A stretch of DNA of 63,761 nt, from the NCBI GenBank assembly GCA_051650305.1, contig JBOFIT010000012.1, positions 1 to 63,761 of the forward strand, given 5' to 3'. This stretch comes from JBOFDK01 sp051650305 (GTDB taxonomy: Bacteria > Bacillota > Clostridia > Lachnospirales > Cellulosilyticaceae). The stretch's first letter is position 1, and each line of letters begins with the position of its first letter. A program made the translations under genes and the position numbers. Below the pieces are notes generated by a model. It had not been told where the DNA came from, ran no database searches, and was given only the letters and a program-made list of their open reading frames with translations. Positions 43,348-52,154 of this stretch are shown one piece after another.

Positions 43348-44237
43348 CTCTTGTCCATCTCCTTCTCGATGTAGGCCATAATTGCTTCCGCTACATTAAC
43401 ACCCGTACATTCAAATATATTTTTGATATGGGCATTTGAATTAACTTCACACACCACCGGATTCTCATTCACATCAAACAATAAGTCTACCCCAGCAAAA
43501 TCGGCCCCTAAAAGTTCGCATACACGAACAGCTAAGCGACTGAAACTTTCCGGACACTGAAAAGTCTCCATCTTCCCGCCACTACTTATGTTTGCTCGAA
43601 AATCCGTTTCTGAATAACGCAGCATACAAGCCACTACTTCACCACCTACCACATGGATACGCACATCACGTCCATAACTACTGGTAACCAGTTCTTGGTA
43701 AAGGTGTGGCACTGCTGCTAGCTGTCTACGTTTCGCCTTAAGCATTTCTCTATTATCTATTTTGTACACTTGCTCACCGAACGATCCGAAGCATTCTTTT
43801 AAGACCATTGGATACGCTAGCTGTGCTTCGATACATGGGATATACCCATCTTCTTCATCATAAGTTCCTGGATACACCAGAGGTGCTACAAGTGTCTTAG
43901 GCATTGGTATGCCTGCACCTTGTAACGCCATACATGTAGCACTTTTATCATCACATACTTCGACGACCTCTGCTGAATTAAATAGCCTCTTATTCATTTT
44001 TTCTAGTTGTTTCGCAAGCCTTATATCTTTATCTAAAAAAAGAACAAACTTCACATCTGACGTCAATTTGGGATGCTGCACAAAGCCGTCTTGTGCCACA
44101 CCAAAGGTAAAGTCATTATTGTACGCCACTTCCATTTTTATGTTATATTTTTTTGCGGCCTCTTGATACATCGCCGTTATTTCTTCAAATTTAGGGGTAC
44201 GCATACACCCATTAACCACAAGTAATCCTTCTAGCAT
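43344..44237 (-). CDS. ATP-grasp ligase (RimK-like), first of pair
   Basis: About 297 residues from MLEGLLVVNGCMRTPKFEEI; GGAGGT sits 4 bp before this ATG and inside a version starting 12 bp earlier. ATP-grasp motifs are YPMVLKECFGSFGEQV, YGRDVRIHVVGGEVVACMLR, DFRANISSGGKME and a canonical NPVVCEVNSNAHIKN metal site. It overlaps the second ligase gene by 4 bp. The pair may build a dipeptide-like product in sequence or act as a heterodimer. The next upstream gene (an acidic membrane protein) is separated by a terminator. Confidence 0.84.
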   Translation of the reverse strand: MLEGLLVVNGCMRTPKFEEITAMYQEAAKKYNIKMEVAYNNDFTFGVAQDGFVQHPKLTSDVKFVLFLDKDIRLAKQLEKMNKRLFNSAEVVEVCDDKSATCMALQGAGIPMPKTLVAPLVYPGTYDEEDGYIPCIEAQLAYPMVLKECFGSFGEQVYKIDNREMLKAKRRQLAAVPHLYQELVTSSYGRDVRIHVVGGEVVACMLRYSETDFRANISSGGKMETFQCPESFSRLAVRVCELLGADFAGVDLLFDVNENPVVCEVNSNAHIKNIFECTGVNVAEAIMAYIEKEMDKR

Positions 44238-44253
44238 GTCTACCTCCATCTAT

Positions 44254-44296
44254 AAAAAAAGCTACTACTTCCCTCTTCAAGGTGCGTAGTAGCTTT
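44254..44296 (-). terminator. Terminator after the acidic protein gene
   Basis: On the minus strand AAAGCTACTAC and GTAGTAGCTTT pair around a 17-base loop, with a following T tract. Confidence 0.75.
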
Positions 44297-44303
44297 CATA
44301 CTT

Positions 44304-44696
44304 TTATTTCTCAGTCGTTGCGTCTTCTTCCTCTTCTACTTCAAAATCGTCATCCGCAAATACCGCATCATCCATTATGTCATCTTCTACTTCTTCTTCA
44401 TCTTGTGCATCTTCAGTTTCCGCTACCTCTTCAACTGCTACGTCCTCAGCTTCCTCTACTTCTTCAGCTACTACGTCCTCAGCTTCTTCGGCTTCTTCAG
44501 CCTCTACGTCTTCGACTTCTTCCTCCGCTAGTTCTTCTTCTAGCACAGGGTCTTCTTCGAAAAACGCATTTTCTTCTAAATCCCGTCTGTCTTCTTCAAA
44601 CAGATCTTGAATTTCATCATCTTTTTGATAATCCACCAGCAAAAAGATAACGACCACACAAATCACCAACGCCGTAATAAGGATAACTGTCCACAT
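44304..44696 (-). CDS. Membrane-anchored poly-acidic protein
   Basis: 130 residues from MWTVILITALVICVVVIFLL; AGGGGGAA precedes this ATG. One N-terminal helix (about 2-21) is followed by DYQKDDEIQDLFEEDRRD and a tail made almost entirely of E, D, A and V. Within it an 11-residue unit EEAEDVVAEEV / EEAEDVAVEEV is repeated, mirrored by a 33-bp DNA repeat (44439 and 44472). The opposite strand gives a Ser-rich open frame that is only a shadow. No family is recognised. The tail may bind metal, bind basic proteins or act as a spacer. Confidence 0.65.
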   Translation of the reverse strand: MWTVILITALVICVVVIFLLVDYQKDDEIQDLFEEDRRDLEENAFFEEDPVLEEELAEEEVEDVEAEEAEEAEDVVAEEVEEAEDVAVEEVAETEDAQDEEEVEDDIMDDAVFADDDFEVEEEEDATTEK

Positions 44697-44785
44697 AAGG
44701 TTCCCCCCTTGACCAATTGCTATGCTTATTAAAATATATGACGTCAGCATCTAAAAAAGACTATTCTCTTCCCTTGCTTTCTAGA

Positions 44786-45739
44786 TTAAACCAAACGATT
44801 ACGGCGCTCACCTTTAAAGCATGCTTGTATATTACCAGCTACTTCTTCTACAAGGGTTCTTCTAGCCTCCACACTCGCCCATGCAATGTGAGGCGTTACT
44901 AGCCACTTCGCTTCATCCACCTCATACAGCGGATGGGTGCTTGCTATCGGTTCCTCCTGAAGGACATCCAGCGCTGCTCCACGAATAAGGTCTTCTTTTA
45001 AAGCTCTTACCAAGTCTTCTTCATTGATAATACTACCACGACCTAAATTCATAAGGATAGCCTCTTTTTTCATTTGGCGCATTTCTTCATAGCCTATTAG
45101 ATTTTGGGTCATCTCATTAAGAGGTGCATGGATAGATACAATATGACTTTTCTCAAGCAATGTCTCCAGGCTTACTTTTTCATAGCTAGCTTGGGTGTTT
45201 TTACCCGATGTTGAATAATACACCACCTTGGCACCAAAAGCTTCTGCCAGCCGTGCCACTTCTTGGCCGATAGCGCCCATACCTATGATTCCCCATACTT
45301 TTCCATCGATTTGATAAAAAGGTTTTTCGATATAGGCGAACGTTTCACTGGTCGCATAAGCTTTCGTCTTCACATAACGGTCATAAAACCCTAAGTGTTC
45401 TAGAAGCTGAAAAAGCATTGCAAAGGTATGCTGTGCCACACTCTTAGTCGAGTAACCTGCTACATTGGCTACACCAATGCCACGCTTCTTTGCATAGTCA
45501 AGATCAATGTTATTGTAACCTGTGGCAAAAAGGGCGATGAGCTTTAAGTGCTGTGTCTGCTCTAATTCCCGCTCACCTAACCTCACTTTATTAGTCACAA
45601 TAACATCTACGTCTTTTACGCGGTCTGCTACTTCTTCCTCTGTGGTCAAATCATATACCGTTACTTCGCCCAATGCCTTGATAGGCTCTAGGTCGATATC
45701 ATTTCCTAATGTTTTTGCATCCAAAATGGCTATTTTCAT
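44786..45739 (-). CDS. D-2-hydroxyacid dehydrogenase
   Basis: 317 residues. The NAD-binding Rossmann motif is WGIIGMGAIGQEVARLA. Catalytic residues are R in MNLGRGSIINEEDL, E in LDVLQEEPI and H in TPHIAWAS. The sequence resembles glycerate dehydrogenase (HprA-like) and related 2-ketoacid reductases. GAGGAGG precedes the ATG. It lies 17 bp after the Tim44-like gene and may share a transcript with it. The substrate is not certain. Confidence 0.88.
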   Translation of the reverse strand: MKIAILDAKTLGNDIDLEPIKALGEVTVYDLTTEEEVADRVKDVDVIVTNKVRLGERELEQTQHLKLIALFATGYNNIDLDYAKKRGIGVANVAGYSTKSVAQHTFAMLFQLLEHLGFYDRYVKTKAYATSETFAYIEKPFYQIDGKVWGIIGMGAIGQEVARLAEAFGAKVVYYSTSGKNTQASYEKVSLETLLEKSHIVSIHAPLNEMTQNLIGYEEMRQMKKEAILMNLGRGSIINEEDLVRALKEDLIRGAALDVLQEEPIASTHPLYEVDEAKWLVTPHIAWASVEARRTLVEEVAGNIQACFKGERRNRLV

Positions 45740-45756
45740 CTTTAGTTGCCTCCTCT

Positions 45757-46707
45757 TTAATGCTGTGAAATCACTTCTATCTCTGATAATACCCAGTCAA
45801 AGTCACCTTTTGTGACCACACTACCACAGTACTCACACTTGCCTGCTTGGTTAATGGAGATGTTTGCCCCACAATTTGGACATTCCGTCGCCTCTATATG
45901 CTTTACATTGGTCACTGTGCCACCTTTGCGGGCCAACTTCCATTTGTACTGCATATGGATGGTACGTCTAGGGTCACCCTTCACCACATTACCTGTGGTA
46001 TCTTCTACAATGTAATCCGTAAAACGTGACTTGATTTCAACGTCTAAGTATTCGTACTCACCTCGTTCATAGTATCTGAGTAGTTCAGTGTTCACGATAC
46101 ATATATCTTCGATGCGGTTAGTACGCCCACTTCTTATGTACTGGTCCAGTTGCATCTTATGTGTATTGAAAAGCGCATCTGTCTCAAAAGGTCTTACTTC
46201 TTCCCACACTTTGTTCATCCACGCCAACTGAAGACGTATAAACATATTGTTGACTTTGCTTACTAAAAGTTGCTCTGAAAATCCTGGATCTTTTCCCACT
46301 AGCTCTTGGATACTTGCCGTGTCAGGTATAAACATCAGACCACTACTTGCATTACTACTACGCATATAGTCATCCTCATACCCACTAGACCTGTGACCAT
46401 TTCCTTCCTGTCTCCCTTTAGCCCTCGCCACAATATAAATACCTGCAATCACAAGGACAACTAAAAGTAAAAGGGGCTCTCGAATCATTAATCTGATGAG
46501 CCAATACACCATATAAAAATCCACACTGCCTGAGTAACTACTACTGCTTCCGCTACTGCTACCACCACTACTCCCACTATTATAATCCACGCTATTTCCC
46601 ACATCTGCAAAAGTACATGTGGCTATACTCATAAAGGTAATCCCTATAAGAACCATGAGTCCTAGCAAGTACTTATGCTTCTGCATTTTATACAACCATC
46701 TGGTCAT
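45757..46707 (-). CDS. Tim44-like domain, zinc-ribbon membrane protein (YdjG-like)
   Basis: 316 residues from MTRWLYKMQKHKYLLGLMVL; GGGAGGC precedes this ATG. A first helix or signal (about 12-33) is followed by a Gly/Ser-rich linker, a second helix (about 80-98, EPLLLLVVLVIAGIYIVARA) and the Tim44-like domain (about 140-270, MFIRLQLAWMNKVWEEVRP). A C-terminal zinc ribbon (CPNCGANISINQAGKCEYCG) ends the protein. It lies 17 bp after an SPFH protein gene. In B. subtilis the related YdjG and YdjI flank PspA; no pspA is present here. Confidence 0.8.
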   Translation of the reverse strand: MTRWLYKMQKHKYLLGLMVLIGITFMSIATCTFADVGNSVDYNSGSSGGSSSGSSSSYSGSVDFYMVYWLIRLMIREPLLLLVVLVIAGIYIVARAKGRQEGNGHRSSGYEDDYMRSSNASSGLMFIPDTASIQELVGKDPGFSEQLLVSKVNNMFIRLQLAWMNKVWEEVRPFETDALFNTHKMQLDQYIRSGRTNRIEDICIVNTELLRYYERGEYEYLDVEIKSRFTDYIVEDTTGNVVKGDPRRTIHMQYKWKLARKGGTVTNVKHIEATECPNCGANISINQAGKCEYCGSVVTKGDFDWVLSEIEVISQH

Positions 46708-46724
46708 TTTATGCCTCCCTATTC

Positions 46725-47891
46725 TTAAAGTTTCGTCCCACATTCGTTACAAAACTTCGCATTTGCGTCAAGTTGTGTGCCACACTCGGTGCAGAACTTA
46801 TTCTTAGGTTGAATGACTTCTATCTTTGTCCCACACTCATTACAGAACTTGGCATTTTCACTCACCGTCGTCCCACAGTTTTGACACTGACGCCCTCCTT
46901 GGGTACTTTGTGGCGTCCCCTTTCCTAAAGCATCACCTAATGCTGCACCTAGGCTAGCTGTTGCTGCTTGCTGTCCTGCTGCCCCTTGCTGTCCTGCCGC
47001 ACTTTGATTCGCTTGCTGTATATTACTTGCCATACCTTGTGCGAAAGCACCACCTACATGGAGCCCCATACCCAGTCCCATACCGTTTTGAATCATGGCA
47101 TTCAAGCCTTCATTCTCAGTAGACTTCTCCATAATATCAAGCTGTCTAAGAGTATGAATACGGCGTAATGCCTCATCATCGATACTCCCTTTCATCGTCA
47201 TGCTTGTAAGTTCTTTTAAGGCTTCTTCGATGTCATCTGGTAAAGAAATATTGCCGATGGTAAAGTGGTTCAGACTAACCCCTAGATAATCAAAAGCCGC
47301 CTGTGCATCTACCATCATTTGCTGACTAATCTCATTGTATTGAGATGCAATCTGTGCCACTGTCATTTGTAAACTTCCAATGGCATCCCCAAAGTTTGAA
47401 AGAATGAATGCTCTTAATTGGTCATTGATACTATCTTTTGTGTATGTCTTATTGGTACTTGCTACTTGGGTGATGAATTTCGCTGGATCTATAATATTAA
47501 ACGTATAGGTACCGAACGCTCTTACCTGTACTTGCCCAAACTTAGCATCCTGAATCCATATAGGACTTTGTGTTCCCCATTTATTATTCAGCATTTCTTT
47601 TGTATTCACGAAGAAAACATCTGACTTGAAAGGTGATTTAAAGCCAAATGCCCATCCTTTTAAATCCCCTAATAAAGGTAAGTTCGCTGTTTCTAGCTTA
47701 TGTGTCCCTGGTCCAAAGACATCTGCTATTTGCCCTTTTTCTACGAAGACAGCTGCTTGGCCTGGCCTTACCGTAAGCTGTGCACCGTGCTGTATTTCTT
47801 GATCCTCCATTGGATACATGTATGTCAGTGTGTTTTGTGAATCATCTAGCCATTGTATAATGTCCAGCAATTGTTTTTTCAAAAATCCCAT
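46725..47891 (-). CDS. SPFH domain protein with C-terminal zinc ribbons (YdjI-like)
   Basis: 388 residues. The N-terminal SPFH region reads GAQLTVRPGQAAVFVEKGQI and FGTYTFNIIDPAKFITQV. A Gln/Ala/Gly-rich low-complexity segment (about 275-325) follows, then two zinc ribbons made of CQNCG/CNECG and CTECG/CNECG. No membrane helix is evident. GGAGGGATAAGAA precedes the ATG. It resembles B. subtilis YdjI, a membrane-stress protein that works with PspA. Here it is paired only with the Tim44-like gene. Confidence 0.85.
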   Translation of the reverse strand: MGFLKKQLLDIIQWLDDSQNTLTYMYPMEDQEIQHGAQLTVRPGQAAVFVEKGQIADVFGPGTHKLETANLPLLGDLKGWAFGFKSPFKSDVFFVNTKEMLNNKWGTQSPIWIQDAKFGQVQVRAFGTYTFNIIDPAKFITQVASTNKTYTKDSINDQLRAFILSNFGDAIGSLQMTVAQIASQYNEISQQMMVDAQAAFDYLGVSLNHFTIGNISLPDDIEEALKELTSMTMKGSIDDEALRRIHTLRQLDIMEKSTENEGLNAMIQNGMGLGMGLHVGGAFAQGMASNIQQANQSAAGQQGAAGQQAATASLGAALGDALGKGTPQSTQGGRQCQNCGTTVSENAKFCNECGTKIEVIQPKNKFCTECGTQLDANAKFCNECGTKL

Positions 47892-47986
47892 TTCTTATCC
47901 CTCCTCAAGCTTCTAGGCTTTATTCTTCCTTATTATAACAAACTCCTTTAATGATAGCTATTGAAATAGTTTGATTTTTATGCATT

Positions 47987-48020
47987 AAAAAAGACATTCT
48001 GAAAAGAATGCCTTTTAAAG
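47987..48020 (-). terminator. Terminator after the M29 aminopeptidase gene
   Basis: On the minus strand AAAAGGCATTC and GAATGTCTTTT with a short loop and T tract. Confidence 0.75.
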
Positions 48021-48024
48021 CTGA

Positions 48025-49263
48025 TTAGACAGTGAATGCCCAATCGCCATCTTTTAAAATGTAAAACTGTTCACCATCCTCTGTTTCTGCAAGTACATTA
48101 AGTTCCTTGCTTCCTACCATAAAGTCCACATGAGTAAGTGACGTATTGGCACCTACTTTTTCAAGTTCTTCTTTACTCATTGCTGTACCACCCTCGATAT
48201 TGTCTGGGTATGCGCTACCAATGGCAAAGTGACAAGATGCATTCTCATCAAATAAAGTATTGTAGAAGATTACCTTTGTGTTAGATACTGGTGAATCATA
48301 AGGTACGATAGCTACTTCACCAAGGTAATGTGACCCTTCATCTGTACCGATCAGTTCTTTTAATGTTTCGTAACCTTCCTCTGCTGTAAAGTCTACGATG
48401 CGACCTTTCTCAAAGTAAAGTGTAAAGTTATCGATCAGGTTGCCACCATAACTAAGTGGCTTCGTAGAAGCAAGCTTGCCTTCCACACCGTATTTATAAG
48501 GCATGGTGAACGCTTCTTCAGTTGGCATATTAGCAACATAATAAGTCCCTGCTTTATTGTCACTACCGCCTCCTACCCAGATATGCCCTTTTGGTAAGGC
48601 TACCTTAAGGTCTGTACCTGGTGCAGTATAATGAAGCTTTGTAATTTTCTTAGCTGTAAGGTACTGTGTACGGCTCGCTAAACTCTCTGTATGTTCTTTC
48701 CATGCAGCCACTGGATCTTCCTCGTAAATACGTGTTGCGATGAAGATTTTGTCCCATAACTTTTCCATGGCTTCTTCTTCATTTGCAGCATCTGGAAATA
48801 CTTTCATACTCCACTCCTTCGTCGGAATAGATGCCACACACCATGCCACATCACCATTTTGTGTGTAACGTCTGAAAGCTTCTAGTGCCATACTTGCTGT
48901 CTTTTGCATGGTGGCTATACGCTTTGGATCTACCTCTTTAAGTAAGTCCGGGTTAGACGCTGCAATAGAGATAAACGCACAGTTTTTCTCTGCCAGTTCT
49001 TTTTTACCTTGTGCCATCCATGATGGATACTCAAGAAAAGCTTCATCTGGTGCATAGAGGTAGTTCACTTTTGATAATTCTTCATCCACATAATCTACGA
49101 AAACTTTCTTTGCACCTCTTTCATAGGCACACTTGGTAAGAGCACGTGCGAAGAATGCTGTTTGAATCGGTGCGGTAATCATTAAGTACTGGTCTTTTTG
49201 AATATTTGCGCCTACTTCCACAATTAATCTTGCGTATTTTTCAATGTTTTTTTCTAAGTTCAT
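48025..49263 (-). CDS. Aminopeptidase, M29 family
   Basis: 412 residues, the usual length for the AmpS/PepS/aminopeptidase T group. Conserved parts are NIQKDQYLMITAPIQTAFFA near the start, LPKGHIWVGGGSDNK, the metal-binding glutamates (FTAEEGYE, and EVAIVPYDSP), and histidines in NASCHFAIGSAYP and LTHVDFMVGS. It is a dinuclear metallo-aminopeptidase with broad specificity in the cytoplasm. GAGGAG precedes the ATG. It lies 22 bp after the DUF4250 gene. Confidence 0.93.
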   Translation of the reverse strand: MNLEKNIEKYARLIVEVGANIQKDQYLMITAPIQTAFFARALTKCAYERGAKKVFVDYVDEELSKVNYLYAPDEAFLEYPSWMAQGKKELAEKNCAFISIAASNPDLLKEVDPKRIATMQKTASMALEAFRRYTQNGDVAWCVASIPTKEWSMKVFPDAANEEEAMEKLWDKIFIATRIYEEDPVAAWKEHTESLASRTQYLTAKKITKLHYTAPGTDLKVALPKGHIWVGGGSDNKAGTYYVANMPTEEAFTMPYKYGVEGKLASTKPLSYGGNLIDNFTLYFEKGRIVDFTAEEGYETLKELIGTDEGSHYLGEVAIVPYDSPVSNTKVIFYNTLFDENASCHFAIGSAYPDNIEGGTAMSKEELEKVGANTSLTHVDFMVGSKELNVLAETEDGEQFYILKDGDWAFTV

Positions 49264-49285
49264 GGGAAAGCTCCTCTTCTTTATC

Positions 49286-49471
49286 TTATTGTATAAATTG
49301 ATTTAGCTTACTATTATAAGTGTACCCTATGGCATCCATACGACTAATGATTTCTTCACCATCTAAATCATAAGTACTACATAAGTCTTCGAAATTCTCG
49401 CACTCATCGCGTAGTTTTGTATTGATAAGGCTTAATGCCATATAAGGATCTTTTTGATTAAATTGTGCCAT
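49286..49471 (-). CDS. DUF4250 domain-containing small protein
   Basis: 61 residues. The pattern DPYMALSLINTKLRDECENF and IGYTYNSKLNQF is that of DUF4250, a small clostridial family of unknown function. GGAGAAAAAA precedes the ATG. It is probably co-transcribed with the M29 aminopeptidase. Confidence 0.8.
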   Translation of the reverse strand: MAQFNQKDPYMALSLINTKLRDECENFEDLCSTYDLDGEEIISRMDAIGYTYNSKLNQFIQ

Positions 49472-49566
49472 TTTTTTCTCCTATCTTTTCACTATTCATT
49501 AATTAGTGAAATTATAAACTTTTACTATACTACTGTCAACCTTACGCCCCTGTGATTTCTTTGTAT

Positions 49567-49603
49567 AAAAATAAAGATATCCTCACGAATATCTTTACTT
49601 TTT
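49567..49603 (-). terminator. Terminator after the histidine kinase gene
   Basis: On the minus strand GTAAAGATATTC and GGATATCTTTAT form the stem, overlapping the kinase stop region and followed by T residues. Confidence 0.75.
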
Positions 49604-51028
49604 CAAGCTTAATGCTTTTAACATACTGGTTTTACTTACATAATGCACAGGCAGTTGCACAATCACTCGTGTTCCTTTATTTTCTTCACTATTAATATCA
49701 ATGCGCCCGCCATGAAGCATGATGTGGCGCTTTACAATAGTCAGCCCTATACCACTTCCTTCAAAGCGTTCACGACTTTTATCCCCTCGGTACATCCGTT
49801 CAAAAATATAGGGTAAGTCTTCTTGGGCAATGCCAATCCCTGTATCTTCAATGATGATATGCATCATGCGCCCTCTTAGATGGGTTTCAATAGTAATACT
49901 TCCATCCGTTGTGAACTTGAAAGCATTGGAAAGCAAGTTCATAAACACTTGCTTAAGTGCACCATGATCCCCTAACACCACCACATGCTCTGTCTCTTGG
50001 CTTTCTAAACGGTACTTAATCTTTTTCTCACGGGCCACAATCTTGAACGTATTGTAGACTTCGCGGATGCACGTATTCATATGCATTTCTTCTGGGTTAA
50101 TAGTCGTAATGTCTTCTTCCACATTTTTCAGCTTATCCAGATTGTTCAGCAAGCTTCCAAATCGCACTACCTCTTGGTAAAGCACTTGCATCTGGTCATC
50201 ATCGATTGGGTAAATACCATCGATCATCGCCTCTAAGTTGCTTTGTAAAATATGCAGTGGTGTACGAATCTCATGGGATACGTCGGAGATGAGCTTACGT
50301 CTTAGCTCATCTTGCTGATCCAACTTCTGTGCTAAGTAGTTCATACTATGTCTTAAATTCTCGATTTCTTTAATGCGACTATGCTTTTTATAACGCTTCT
50401 TCCATTTACCTTCTGCTAAATCCACAGATGTTTTGGCAATAGCATAGATAGGCTTTGTCACAAGATTTGTCATATACAATCCTATAAAGCAAAAGCATAC
50501 GATGCCAATAAGCCCACTACCTACAATACTTCGATTGATATTACTTTGGAAAAGGATATCATCTTTGGATAGTAAGAATGATGGGAAGTAACCAATTCTT
50601 GCATACCCTACGGTATCACCATCTATTTTAATGGCTATATCTTCAAACGTATAAATCATTTCTTTCAGTTGTTGCCATGGACTACCATAAAACAAAGGAT
50701 AATCAAGCCTTTTAATTTCCTCCACAAGTTCTAACTCTGTCATCCCCCATACCAACTCTTTCTCTGGGTTTAAGACCGCCACGGAAAAATTCCCAACTTG
50801 TGTACTTCCTGCCAAGTCATCCATGGCTTTCTCATTCCAGCCCCCATTGTTTTTATAGATGACTCTCAGGCGCTCCACGATGGCCTCACTTGTCTTTTGG
50901 ATATTCAGTTCGATATACCCTTCAAACTCCTCTTGAATCGTTAAGTTTACAAAAAGTGCTGTCATCAAAATAGTGACGACACCTGTACAAAAAAGTAACG
51001 CAAAAAGTTGCTTGCGTAAAGAAATCAT
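49595..51028 (-). CDS. Sensor histidine kinase (HAMP, HisKA, HATPase)
   Basis: 477 residues. Membrane helices at about 8-27 and 165-190 flank an extracellular sensor region of about 135 residues. HAMP follows (TKPIYAIAKTSVDLAEGKWK), then the H box ISDVSHEIRTPLH, N box MNLLSNAFKF, G1 EDTGIGIAQEDLPYIF and G2 GSGIGLTIVKRH. It overlaps the response regulator gene by 4 bp. The signal is unknown and no transporter adjoins. Confidence 0.94.
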   Translation of the reverse strand: MISLRKQLFALLFCTGVVTILMTALFVNLTIQEEFEGYIELNIQKTSEAIVERLRVIYKNNGGWNEKAMDDLAGSTQVGNFSVAVLNPEKELVWGMTELELVEEIKRLDYPLFYGSPWQQLKEMIYTFEDIAIKIDGDTVGYARIGYFPSFLLSKDDILFQSNINRSIVGSGLIGIVCFCFIGLYMTNLVTKPIYAIAKTSVDLAEGKWKKRYKKHSRIKEIENLRHSMNYLAQKLDQQDELRRKLISDVSHEIRTPLHILQSNLEAMIDGIYPIDDDQMQVLYQEVVRFGSLLNNLDKLKNVEEDITTINPEEMHMNTCIREVYNTFKIVAREKKIKYRLESQETEHVVVLGDHGALKQVFMNLLSNAFKFTTDGSITIETHLRGRMMHIIIEDTGIGIAQEDLPYIFERMYRGDKSRERFEGSGIGLTIVKRHIMLHGGRIDINSEENKGTRVIVQLPVHYVSKTSMLKALSLKK

Positions 51029-51711
51029 ACAGCATTCCCCTCAAACTTATACCCAATACCTGTCACAGTCTTGATATAATGTGGATTTTTAGTGTCTTCT
51101 TCTATTTTCTTTCTTAAGTTTTTGATGTGAACATCAATGGTACGGTCAAAGCCGTCAAAGTCAATGCCCATTACCGCTTCAATAAGTTGTTCACGACTAA
51201 AGACACGCCCTGGTGACGATGCCAATTCATGAAGCATATCAAATTCATTAGGGGTAAGGTTGACAATTTCATTTTTTACCTTTACGACTCTTTCCTGCAA
51301 GTAAATTTTCAAGTTGCCTTTATCAAAAATTAAAGTGTCTTTATTTTCTTCTCTTTCTTTTCGAGACTCTAAGGCATTCACTCTCGCCACAAGTTCCCTT
51401 GGACTTACAGGCTTGACTAAGTATTCATCTGCCCCTATCTTAAAACCTTCTACTTTATGATCGAGGGTTCCTTTAGCAGTAATCATAAAGATGTACACAT
51501 TAGACACACCACGCATCTCTTTACATATTTCTTCCCCTTGTATATCTGGGAGCATTAAATCGAGTAACACCACATCGATTGTATGTTTATAAAACAAATC
51601 AAGACCTTCTCTTCCTGTATAAGCTACAAATACTGTATAGCCTTCTTTTTCCAAGTACTTCATCATAATATCCGCTACGCGTACTTCATCTTCTATCATT
51701 AATATATTCAT
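51025..51711 (-). CDS. OmpR/PhoB family response regulator
   Basis: 228 residues. The receiver has D51 in VLLDLMLPD as phosphorylation site, the acidic pair E7/D8 and Lys in EYLVKPVSP. The C-terminal winged helix reads VNLTPNEFDMLHELASSPGR and FDRTIDVHIKNLRKKI. It works with the overlapping histidine kinase. Its targets are not evident. OmpR-type regulators bind spaced direct repeats like those before the ABC operon at 3.9 kb, but no link is shown. Confidence 0.95.
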   Translation of the reverse strand: MNILMIEDEVRVADIMMKYLEKEGYTVFVAYTGREGLDLFYKHTIDVVLLDLMLPDIQGEEICKEMRGVSNVYIFMITAKGTLDHKVEGFKIGADEYLVKPVSPRELVARVNALESRKEREENKDTLIFDKGNLKIYLQERVVKVKNEIVNLTPNEFDMLHELASSPGRVFSREQLIEAVMGIDFDGFDRTIDVHIKNLRKKIEEDTKNPHYIKTVTGIGYKFEGNAV

Positions 51712-51906
51712 AGTTGCCTCCTCCTTTTCGTTTATGTTTTCTTTAGTATAGCCAAAAAATGTGAAGAAAAATTGAACTAAAGCCTCGACTATTTATTACA
51801 ATATTTTTATATCTATTATAAATAATTGCAAAATATGTAGTTTTATTTTAAAATAGAAGAGAATACACACTCCTAGAGTAGGTGTTTTATAGAGAGGGGT
51901 TATATC

Positions 51907-52113
51907 ATGGAATTTAATTTTGATAGCAAGGAAAATTTAATAGAGTTTATTCAGACAGAAATTATTACAACGGCCGAAGCTACCGACCTTCTTCAATGTT
52001 CTAGACAGTACTTAGACGAACTTGTAAGCAAAGGTAAGATTACCCCTGTGAAAACGATTAATCGTGTGCGTCTTTATTGGAGAGACGATATATCAGCATT
52101 ACACAAAAAATAA
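51907..52113 (+). CDS. Small helix-turn-helix (excisionase-like) protein
   Basis: 68 residues. ITTAEATDLLQCSRQYLDEL, then VSKGKITPVKTINRVRLYWR, is the MerR-type winged helix of small excisionase/DNA-binding proteins. GAGAGGGG precedes the ATG. A short imperfect hairpin (ACA-CCTA / TAGG-TGT, around 51868-51886) lies before the ribosome site. No integrase or att site is nearby, so a stand-alone regulator is more likely than a phage remnant. Confidence 0.7.
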   Translation: MEFNFDSKENLIEFIQTEIITTAEATDLLQCSRQYLDELVSKGKITPVKTINRVRLYWRDDISALHKK

Positions 52114-52141
52114 GGCTTACCCCAGTGGATAAGCCTTATTT
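52108..52141. terminator. Bidirectional terminator between HTH gene and ftsH
   Basis: AAATAAGGCTTA and TAAGCCTTATTT form a perfect 12-bp stem with a 10-base loop, flanked by A/T tracts. It includes the HTH gene stop. Confidence 0.85.
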
Positions 52142-52154
52142 CGTATGTTCTTTT

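Noticed and set aside
44377..44610. Ser/Thr-rich plus-strand open frame of 77 codons
   Set aside because: It is the complement of the Glu/Asp repeat tail of the acidic protein; no ribosome site.
51907..52113. Phage or integrative-element excisionase
   Set aside because: No integrase, att repeats or other mobile genes lie nearby; a small stand-alone DNA-binding protein is simpler.
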